A DNA stretch of 6,986 bases from Bacteroides sp. (GTDB lineage Bacteria > Bacteroidota > Bacteroidia > Bacteroidales > Bacteroidaceae): NCBI GenBank assembly GCA_021204375.1, contig JAJPZL010000355.1, positions 1-6,986 on the forward strand, in the 5' to 3' direction. Below, in pieces: positions 1 through 6,986 of this stretch. The position numbers and the translations under genes were made by a program. Every line of letters begins with the position of its first letter. The first letter of the stretch is position 1. Below the pieces are notes generated by a model. It saw only the letters and a list, made by a program, of their open reading frames with translations. It had not been told where the DNA came from and made no database searches.

Positions 1-29
1 ATCATACTCCTTGCCGTTCATCCGGGCAG

Positions 30-64
<35 letters not shown>

Positions 65-291
65 TGTGAAGATGCGTTCCGGGCGATCACAGTAAATGTT
101 TTTCCATTTTCCAACTGTATAGAGCTTTTCTCAAAAACAGGAGAGCCGATAGCATAATAAGGCGTTTCCGGACAAACCGAATAGAAACCCAGCGCCGAAA
201 AAACATACCAGGCAGACATCTGGCCGGCATCGTCATTGCCCGATAAGCCTCCGGGAGCATCCAGGTATTCGGTATCCATAATATAACGAAT

Positions 292-294
292 CTA
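292..294 (-). other. In-frame TAG in GH92 gene, codon 635
   Basis: TAG interrupts NYAGKPWKTQK*IRYIMD, between two strongly conserved GH92 blocks. Gln is acceptable; Trp (TGG to TAG) is also conceivable here. The next block, GLSGNDDAGQMSAWYVF, is in the same frame. Confidence 0.88.
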
Positions 295-1269
295 CTTTTG
301 GGTTTTCCAGGGCTTACCTGCATAATTAAAGAGATAAGCCACCTGGTGGCAGGGTTCATTCCCGTGCCAGTAACGCCTTTCACTGAACATGGAATCTAGT
401 TTGGCTACATAGACCTCTTCACCTCCCATTACCTCCATCAATCCTTTCGGATCATGAGGGACATACCAGGTGTAATGACAGGGAGCCCCTTCTGTGATGA
501 ACGAAGTAAAACCGAATGCGTTATCCTCCTGCAAAAAGCGTCCGTCGGCATACTTCCCCTGTGCATAGCCGGTGTGAGGATCTATTACATTCCGGTAATT
601 TCCCGCACGGGAAATAAGCTGCCGGTAATCCTCCTCTTTTCCCAGTTCTTTGGCAACCAATGCCAGTACATAATCGTCATACGCATATTCCAGCGTACGC
701 GAAACCTGCTCTTCGGTATGGAAAGCCTCTGCCACCGGGTCTTCAAGCGGAATATATCCATGGCGCAGGTAGGAAGTAAGGGCACGCCTCCCCATACCAT
801 TCTTATAATCTCCGTGATCAGCAGGAGTTTCAAAAGCGTTCTTTCTCATCGCCTCATACCCTTTCTGAATGTCAAAGCCCGTAACACCTTTCAGGTAAGC
901 GTCCCCGATCACAGAAATACAATGATCCACTATCATAGCAGCGGTGTAGCTGTTCCAGCACGGAAAAATAGGTAGCCACCCTCCCTGCTCGTATTTAGTG
1001 ATCAATGAATATACCATTTGCCCCGAACGGGAAGGTTCCCATATATTTATCAACGGATGCAGGGCACGGTAGGTATCCCACATACTGAAATCCTCATAAT
1101 AATCTCCCTCTTTTATGTAATGGATGGGAGTTCCCGTAGAGAATGCCGGATAGGCACCATCTACATCATTAAATACACGGGGAAGAAAGGAGGAGCGGTA
1201 CAACGCTCCGTAAAATTTTCTTTTGTCCTCATCCGTTCCACCGGATACCTTTATAGAGGCCAGCCGCTG

Positions 1270-1272
1270 CTA
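1270..1272 (-). other. In-frame TAG in GH92 gene, codon 309
   Basis: TAG interrupts HTQLEKTW*QRLASIKVSG at the linker between the N-terminal sandwich and the catalytic domain. Relatives carry Asn, Glu or Gln after (K/A)W, so Gln fits. Following codons through 1203 are all sense (FYGALYRSS). Confidence 0.9.
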
Positions 1273-2212
1273 CCAGGTTTTTTCCAACTGTGTATGTACA
1301 GTATCAAATTCCCATCCCGATATCTCAGCCTGCAGATTGACCAGAGCTCCATCCGGACCGGTAAAGGAAGAAGAAGCTTTGACGATTAACTGCTGACCGG
1401 GCTTCATGTTGAAGCCCACATACGCACCTATATTCTTACGTTGACCGATTGAACTTTCATTTTCATACCGCATAGAATCCTGATAGACCCCGTAAGTTAC
1501 AGGCTCCTCCTGAAAAGAGACCACAAAGTATCCGCTGAATTCGGCCGGTTCCCCTACACTCCTGATAGATGCGGTGCACCGGATTATATCCTCGGATCTC
1601 TTTTTTCCCGGATCTATCTCTATATACCCCTCTCCCTCGTCACTATTGGGATTTACCACGATCCAAGCCTCTCCGCCTTCGGTATAGGTAAAACGGAAGA
1701 TAGCCGAACGCGACTGCGCCGTCATCTCCGCCAGCGTGCGGTAGTTATCCATATATACCGAATAATAAGCAGGAGTCGCTACCTCATTCTCATAGACAAA
1801 TCTCCCTCCACGATGTTCAGGTGCACATTTCAGGTCGCCGGTCAATGTCATAAGGGTCATGGAGCCATAATCCTGTGTACATCCGCCCACGATCCAGTGC
1901 GAATTGCGGAACCCCTGTATCAGCGTATCTTTATAATAGTAAGGAGCCACACACTTCTGCTCGGTATCCCGGGTTTGAGGTGTCCAGAAATTCATACCGT
2001 GCGGCACCAATACAGCCGGCAAAACCTGCCCGTACTCTTCGGTATGTTTACCAAAAAGTCCGGCTGTTCCGGTAGTACTGGCAGCTGTACCTACACGGGT
2101 ATCAATGTAGGAGAGAAGAGTTTCCGGTTGCTTCTGCTGCATACAGGATAGTGCTGTAACAGTAAGGATCGTTAAAAGGAAGATTCTGTTTTTCATTGCG
2201 TTTCTTGTTTCC

Positions 2213-2228
2213 GACTCCCTGGAGAGTC
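2213..2228 (-). other. Small second hairpin upstream of GH92 start
   Basis: The inverted repeat GACTCT/GGAGTC has six pairs including one U-G pair and a 4 nt loop (CCAG). It lies 17 bp upstream of the GH92 ATG. It is short and could be chance; if real it may affect translation initiation. Confidence 0.25.
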
Positions 2229-2239
2229 ATTTTAAAGAG

Positions 2240-2281
2240 AACAGATACGGATCATACAGACCTGCCTGATCCGCATCTGTT
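2240..2281 (-). terminator. Intergenic hairpin between SusD and GH92 genes, possible attenuator
   Basis: Arms at 2240-2254 and 2267-2281 are complementary over 15 bp with one G-U pair in the minus-strand RNA; the loop is 12 nt. It begins just after the SusD stop. The following RNA (CUCUUUAAAA) is only weakly U-rich, so it may act as a partial terminator or as a 3' stabilizer of the susCD message. Such a hairpin would let the transporter pair be expressed more than the enzyme, which is an inference. Confidence 0.5.
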
Positions 2282-2342
2282 CCTCCACCTATCAATAATC
2301 GTAACCTGGATTCTGCTCCACTATGTTCTGCAGATAGCGGGT

Positions 2343-2345
2343 TCA
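2343..2345 (-). other. In-frame TGA near the SusD C-terminus
   Basis: TGA interrupts RPLPYE*TRYLQNIVEQ, 17 codons before the natural end QNPGYDY. It is the only TGA among the ten internal stops. The nearest sense codon by C-to-T is CGA (Arg); GGA (Gly) or AGA (Arg) are also one step away. A TAG-only reassignment cannot explain it. Confidence 0.85.
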
Positions 2346-2792
2346 CTCATACGGAAGGGGACGGTTGATATATTCATCTTTAAAGGCCATTTCAGAACCG
2401 AAAACCTCAAGGGCACGAACCGCTCTTTCGTTCATCCCTTTGGTAAAGACTCTTTCACGCAGTTTACCTGTACGTTTTAAATCCAGGAAGCGTCTCTCCT
2501 CTCCCATCAGTTCACGGGCCCGTTCATCCAGAATATTGTCGAGGGTTAACTCCAGGGCAGGTGCTGCACCCGATTTTGCGGCACGGTCGCGCAATCTTTG
2601 CAGATAACCTGCACCATCACCGGAGCCGGCTTTGAGCGAAGCCTCCGCAGCGATCAGGTAAATCTCTGCCAGACGCATTTCAAAATGGTCTCTGGTACCC
2701 TGTTCCCCGCCATCGCTGTAACGTGCTTTAGAGTCTCTGAACTTTCTGATCCCCGGATAAACGTAATATCTTGTCTTGGTGTCATTCCCGTT

Positions 2793-2795
2793 CTA
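2793..2795 (-). other. In-frame TAG in SusD gene, codon 432
   Basis: TAG interrupts RVNGFAQD*NGNDTKTRYY in the loop before the conserved VYPGIRKF strand. Gln would give DQNGND, a natural polar turn. The frame continues without a break into MRLAEIYLIAAEASL. Confidence 0.87.
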
Positions 2796-2924
2796 ATCCT
2801 GGGCAAAACCATTGACCCGATAGTCCACGTTATCGTCTTTCAATTCACCAACCAGAGGCTGATCAGCATACTCATCAAAGTTCACCGCAAAATAAAGTAA
2901 CTGATCTTTTTCTTCACGGGTCAT

Positions 2925-2927
2925 CTA
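2925..2927 (-). other. In-frame TAG in SusD gene, codon 388
   Basis: TAG interrupts VFPDEH*MTREEKDQLL. All 43 codons between this stop and the next one (2793) are sense and protein-like (YFAVNFDEYADQPLVGEL). Gln fits; Lys or Trp cannot be excluded by eye. Confidence 0.87.
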
Positions 2928-3677
2928 GTGTTCATCCGGGAATACACAATGGATCATTAGCTGTCCCACCTCGATCTCTCCGAATGCTCCCGCCTCATAG
3001 GGTTTGTATTCATTGGCAAAATATTCACGCTGGAAGGTCTCATCAAACCGGCTGTCCCAACTGCGGTCATACATCAGATAAGCAGCCCGTATGGGAGCAA
3101 CCCAGCCCATATACCTCTCTAAATACTCATCTTTAGCCCCCATTCCGGGAATAGAATAGATAAAAGGCTGAAAGATCGAATAATCCATATTTCCACCCCA
3201 GTTGGTCAGGAGGTTGGTGCTATACTGAACCGAGAATATAATTTCATCGTTCTCTTCGTTCCCCTCTTTAAACACATCCCCAAAGTCATCCAGTAGTCTG
3301 TATCCTTCGTTATGGATCACATCCACTGCTAGTTCGTACGCTCTTGCCGCGTCACCGCTTTCGGCATACGGTTTATAAGAACGGGTAAGGTATAATTTCG
3401 ACAACAATGTCTTAATAGCACCCCGGGTTACCCGGCCGAATTCGTGCTGGCTGTTCTTGGGAGTCACCCTACTGTAACACTCTTCAAGATCGCTGATCAG
3501 GAAGGCATAGATCTCTTTCTCAGGCGTACGTTCGGCCGTCAGATGAGGAACGGTGATCTCCTCTACCAGTAAAGGCACATCACTGAACTGCTCTACCAGG
3601 TAATAATAAGCCAGAGCACGCAGAAATTTAGCTTCACCGGCCCGTTGATCCCGGGTCTCCTCCGAAATATTCGCACG

Positions 3678-3680
3678 TTA
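3678..3680 (-). other. In-frame TAA in SusD gene
   Basis: TAA interrupts NTVIAYG*RANISEETRD at codon 137. The downstream QRAGEAKFLRALAYY block is in the same frame. Gln (CAA) or Lys (AAA) would suit the site. Confidence 0.88.
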
Positions 3681-4088
3681 CCCGTAAGCAATGACCGTAT
3701 TGGAACGCTGGATAAGATTATAGGCATCGATAAAGGTATCCTTAAAATCTGCATTACTTGCATCAACGGCAGTCTTGTAGTACTCATTCATACCCCTGAG
3801 GTATAAACTGCTGTATTCATCCCGGTTCTCTATGTTACCATAATCCAATCCCCGTCCCGGAGAGGTATATACATCCGTACCCAGCATATAGGTGTGGATT
3901 CTGCTGGTTACATACCGTATAGGCTCATAATTTGCCTTCACTAAATATTCATACCCCTCTTTGGTGGTGAAATATTTGGAAGCATCTTCCATTCCTTCCG
4001 GTTTCTCTTCCAGAAAATTGACGCAGGAGGTTGCCGCTACCAACAGAAAGCCTCCCAGGCATATATTTTTGAATCTATTGAGTTTCAT

Positions 4089-4108
4089 AATTATTGATTT
4101 TTTATTAG
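4089..4108 (-). promoter_or_regulatory. AT-rich, Shine-Dalgarno-free start region of the SusD gene
   Basis: The 20 bp between the SusC TAA and the SusD ATG read CTAATAAAAAATCAATAATT on the coding strand, with no GGAGG-like motif. A-rich unstructured leaders of this kind are usual in Bacteroidota. The short spacing supports co-transcription and the ATG at 4088 as the start, since the lipoprotein signal begins immediately. Confidence 0.5.
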
Positions 4109-4720
4109 TTAGAATGTAACACTTAACCCGAATTGATAAGTTGAAACGGCTACCCCACCATTATAAGTGGCTGTACCATCACCACCGCCGTTTGTAGCGT
4201 GTCCTCCGAATTCAGGATCAAGACCTGTATAGTTAGTAAAGACAAACGGATTGATAGCCGTAGCATACACTCTCAGTTTAGAGGCTTTTATCGGTTCTAA
4301 CCACTTGTGTGGCAGACTATATCCCAGTGTTATATGTCCAACCCGGACAAAGGAGGTGCTTTTATAAAGCAACAGGCCTTTATTTCCGGTATTAAAGCCC
4401 GGGCGATAGAAGGTATTCGATGGATTCTCTGGTGTCCAGTAATCAACCTTCAACTGGTTAATCTCTCCTAAATATTCATTCTGCAGCTCACTATGGAATT
4501 TACTCCATTTCATCTTTCCCTGCCGGGTATAGATAAAGAACGAGAAGTCAAACTCTTTATAGGTAAAGGTATTGGTCATACCACCGGTCCATTTATGGAA
4601 GGGATTCCCCAGGATGACCCGATCCTTATCGGGAGTAATCGACCCATCCTTATCCTGGTCTATCTCGATCACCTCTCCCGGTTGTCTGCCATATTTAGCA
4701 GCCTCTTCTCTCTGGTCCAG

Positions 4721-4723
4721 CTA
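4721..4723 (-). other. In-frame TAG in SusC gene at a strongly conserved glutamine
   Basis: TAG interrupts EFGSIW*LDQREEAAKYG. The SusC consensus here is (G/S)IWQ followed by an acidic stretch and AAKYGQxPG, so this is the clearest case of a stop standing at a Gln position. The frame is the same on both sides. Confidence 0.92.
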
Positions 4724-5108
4724 CCAGATGCTACCGAACTCATAATCGTAATGAACGAGTACAGGTTTACCGATGAAAAGTGCCTGGTCCGGATAATCTT
4801 TGTTATCGCCAAAGATCTTAGTGATCTCATTTTTATTAGTGGCAAAACTTAAGTTGGTGGTCCATGAAAAGTTCCTGGTCTGTATATTAACACTATTGAG
4901 CCCGATCTCCAGCCCTCTGTTACGGGTTGCCCCTACATTCACAGCACTAACTTCACTGAAACCATTGGTTTGCGGTATCCGCTGGCCAAGAATCAGATCG
5001 GTAGTTTTCTTGTTATATAACTCAATGTTACCGGATAAGCGTCCGCCAAAGAGACCAAAATCAATACCCAGATTCACCTCTTTACTCTTTTCCCAACCCA
5101 GCTCGTCA

Positions 5109-5114
5109 TTTTTT
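5109..5114 (-). other. Homopolymer single-base frameshift in SusC gene
   Basis: Six consecutive A on the coding strand (T on the plus strand) shift the frame, giving LNRIKK and then TGA at 5106. Removing one A gives LNRIKNDELGWEKSKEVNLG, which joins the downstream barrel sequence exactly as expected of SusC proteins. The downstream piece from 5077 begins with a GTG that is an internal Val codon, not a start. This is a one-base insertion, either real or a sequencing error. Confidence 0.88.
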
Positions 5115-6170
5115 GATCCGGTTCAGGTATTGTCCGTTCGCATTGTTCCCGCCAAAATCGTATTGCGTATTGACGGTCCCTAAAATAGTTGAATAATTAT
5201 CTACCGCATTGTTTCCCGACTCTCCGTAACTAACCCGTACTTTCAATTCATTCAGTACATCGTTATCTTTCAGGAAATCTTCTCCCGTTACGCGCCAGGC
5301 TAAGGCAGCCGAGGGAAAGAATCCCCATTTATGTCCCTTCGCTAATTTGGACGAACCATCCGTACGTCCCGTCGCAGTAACCAGGTATTTATCTTTGTAG
5401 GCATAATTAATACGTCCCATGAAAGAGACCAACCTGTTCCGTCCCTCCCAGGATTCTCGGGCCGTTTCCTCTCCGGTCGAACCGATATTGTGCCATTTGG
5501 AGTTGAACGGCAGATCTTTCACCGCAATATAGGAGTATTCCCACTGCGATTCGTAGGTACTGGTACCCAGCATGGCATTCAGGGAATGGTCATTTTTAAA
5601 TGTTCTGTTAAAGTTGATGGTATTGTCCCAGGTATAGGAGTATCCGTTGTTGTTGGTAAGATCGGCTTTCGGCAGATTTTCCCCTTTATTGGTCTTTGTA
5701 AATGTATCGGCTGCATACCCGAAACGATCGAAATAGGTATAGGGCGAAAATATACTCCGTACCGTAAGACCTTCCATGATCTTATAATCGAGGAAAAAGT
5801 TGATATGCCCGTTTAACTGGCGGTTGTTCTGCACTTCGTTCTCAGCATCGTACAGGGGATTGGTAAAACGTTCGGGACGATAATCCTGCACAAAGAACTG
5901 GCGGTTTCCCTCCGCATCATTCGGACTGGCGATAGGACGCAGACGGAAAACAGAACGTAATGCTTCACGGGCGCCGTTATCTATATTCCTATAACGTGCA
6001 TATCCGGAAAGACCCATAGTAAAATCACCCACTTTGCCTTCCACACCTAGCTTTATGTTGAGCCGTTGCAGCTCCTCACCCGGAACGCTACCCGTCTGGT
6101 TCACGTAACCGATCGACATAATGTGTTTGGTCTTGTCGTTCCCACCGGTAAGGCTTATGGAATGAGTGGT

Positions 6171-6173
6171 CTA
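6171..6173 (-). other. In-frame TAG in SusC gene, probable glutamine site
   Basis: TAG interrupts TLQNGF*TTHSISLTGG, the first barrel region after the plug. Family members have a polar residue, often Gln or Thr, in this GF-x-x-x-(H/N) stretch. The frame is unbroken: 6777 and 6171 differ by a multiple of three, and the codons between the stop and 6119 are all sense. Confidence 0.88.
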
Positions 6174-6776
6174 GAAACCATTCTGCAAGGTATAATCCAA
6201 CCAGTCAGTAAAGTTACCATTCTCGGCATTCTCTTTTTCACGACCGATAAAAGGATCGTGGTTAGAACCTCCGTTGATAGCCTCTTTAGCATAAGCCACA
6301 TATTCCGGCCCGTTAAACATACGGGGAAGATTAGAAGGAGTAGTGAACCCTACCGTACCATCGTACGTAACGGTAGTGCGTCCGCTCTGACCGCTCTTAG
6401 TAGTTACAATGATTACCTCATTGGAACCACGGGAACCATAAATTGCCGTAGCCGAAACATCTTTCAGGATATCAATACGCTCAATATCGGTAGGATTGAT
6501 AGCGTTCATATCTCCACCGATCACCCCGTCAATCACCACCAACGGACTGGATGATTTGCCGATGGAGTTCATACCGCGGATCTCAATGTTGTAATCCGTA
6601 CCCAGTTTTCCACTGTTCTGGGTTACGTTCACACCCGCTGTCTGTCCACGCAGTGCACTTACCGTAGAGTATTGACCGGTAGCTTTCAGGGTACTGTTAT
6701 CGACAGTCTTTACCGATCCGGTAAGATCTCTTTTCTTCACCGTACCATACCCTACCACGACCAGTTCGTCCAGAGC

Positions 6777-6779
6777 CTA
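6777..6779 (-). other. In-frame TAG in SusC gene, glutamine-like site
   Basis: TAG interrupts LIEDA*ALDELVVVGYG at the junction between the regulatory-like domain and the plug. Relatives commonly read ED(T/S)(Q/K)xLDEVVVVGYG here, so Gln (CAG) fits. The frame is the same on both sides. Confidence 0.9.
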
Positions 6780-6986
6780 CGCATCTTCTATCAATACAAC
6801 ACGGAGGCTCTTTTGATTACCCACTGTTACATGTTGAGAGATATACCCGATGGATGTTATATTCAATACATTACCTTCGGATACTTTCAGGCTGAAGTTA
6901 CCGTCAATGTCGGTAATAGTACCGTTAGAAGTGCCCTTTACCACTATATTCACCCCTATCATACCTTCTCCATGCTCATCCACTAC

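Larger units (their letters stand above)
2292..4088 (-). pseudogene. SusD/RagB-family nutrient-binding outer membrane lipoprotein, interrupted
   Basis: This is the surface lipoprotein that lids the SusC porin and binds glycan. It spans 598 codons, a normal length for the family. It starts MKLNRFKNICLGGFLLVAAT followed by SC, a lipoprotein signal with the acylated Cys at residue 22, then NFLEEKPEG, typical of mature SusD N-termini. The N-terminal SusD-like part includes QRAGEAKFLRALAYYYLVEQ and FSDVPLLVEEI. The TPR-like and C-terminal RagB part includes EMRLAEIYLIAAEASLKAG and ERARELMGEERRFLDLKRTG, and the end is QNPGYDY, the classical C-terminus. Four in-frame stops interrupt it: TAA at codon 137, TAG at 388 and 432, and TGA at 582, only 17 codons before the natural TGA, which is followed directly by a TAG. 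No frameshift was found. The start lies 20 bp after the SusC stop, so the two are co-transcribed. Function under the standard code would be lost. Confidence 0.93.
4109..6986 (-). pseudogene. SusC/RagA-family TonB-linked outer membrane porin, interrupted, 5' end outside window
   Basis: This is the 22-stranded TonB-dependent porin that imports oligosaccharides across the outer membrane together with its SusD lid. The visible part (about 959 codons) opens inside the N-terminal carboxypeptidase-regulatory-like domain (GVNIVVKGTSNGTITDIDGN, about 6955-6890). The linker LDELVVVGYGTVKKRDLTG (about 6770-6715) follows, then the plug with YGSRGSNEVIIVTTKSG (about 6440-6390). The barrel includes LGWEKSKEVNLGIDFGLFGG, EEAAKYGRQPGEV and VILGNPFHKWTGG, and ends in GLSVTF, whose terminal Phe is typical of beta-barrel proteins. 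The signal peptide and an estimated 40-70 residues lie beyond the right edge. TAG codons at 6777, 6171 and 4721 and a one-base frameshift at 5109-5114 break it into pieces, yet the family pattern continues across each. The natural stop is TAA at 4109. Product family is certain; whether the gene is functional is not. A specific ligand cannot be read from the sequence. Confidence 0.93.

Noticed and set aside
454..975. Plus-strand open frame of 173 codons
   Set aside because: It lies wholly antisense to the conserved catalytic domain of the GH92 gene and has no recognizable domain or upstream signal.
2365..2607. Plus-strand open frame rich in Ser and Arg
   Set aside because: It is the reverse shadow of the SusD C-terminal region and has low-complexity composition.
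3593..3787. Minus-strand open frame of 64 codons bridging the TAA at 3678
   Set aside because: It is in a different frame from SusD. The SusD frame itself remains protein-like on both sides of the TAA, so this is not a frameshifted continuation.
4721..4723. Pyrrolysine or selenocysteine insertion as the explanation for internal stops
   Set aside because: The sites are Gln-like structural positions in transport and glycosidase proteins, the stops include all three codons, and no insertion element is evident. Neither amino acid is known at these sites in these families.
6066..6554. Plus-strand open frame of 162 codons
   Set aside because: It is antisense to the SusC plug and early barrel, which carry clear family motifs. 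No protein family is recognizable.

Overview
The window is a piece of a polysaccharide utilization locus (PUL) from a Bacteroidota genome, most likely a Bacteroidales-type gut or anaerobic lineage. Evidence is an adjacent SusC/RagA TonB-linked porin and SusD/RagB lipoprotein pair, a downstream GH92 alpha-mannosidase lipoprotein, and AT-rich start regions without Shine-Dalgarno sequences. All real genes are on the minus strand and read from the right end of the window to the left.

Layout in transcription order. The SusC-like gene enters from beyond the right edge and ends at 4109. The SusD-like gene follows after 20 bp (4088 to 2292). A 95 bp gap with a strong inverted repeat separates it from the GH92 gene, which starts at 2196 and runs off the left edge, probably missing only its last few dozen codons. 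SusC and SusD would form the outer-membrane glycan importer, and the GH92 enzyme would trim alpha-linked mannose from the captured glycan, so the target is probably an alpha-mannan or the mannose part of N-glycans.

None of the three genes is open under the standard code, although family-like sequence continues in the same frame across the breaks. There are ten in-frame stops: seven TAG (6777, 6171, 4721, 2925, 2793, 1270, 292), two TAA (3678, 31) and one TGA (2343). There is also one single-base frameshift in a six-base homopolymer (5109-5114). Most of the TAG and TAA codons sit where glutamine fits, and all ten stops are one C-to-T change from a sense codon (CAG, CAA or CGA). The 7:2 ratio of TAG to TAA resembles the 13:3 ratio of CAG to CAA counted in the first GH92 segment.

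Three explanations remain open: a PUL decaying by C-to-T transitions; cytosine-deamination damage or consensus error in the source DNA; or read-through or reassignment of TAG (perhaps TAR) to glutamine. The TGA, the frameshift, the continued use of CAG and the apparently genuine TAA at the end of the SusC gene favour the first two. The TAG excess at glutamine sites makes the third worth testing. A (TA)15.5 tract inside the GH92 coding sequence is a further oddity. No RNA gene, insertion sequence, CRISPR array or regulator is visible, and the promoter of the locus must lie beyond the right edge.
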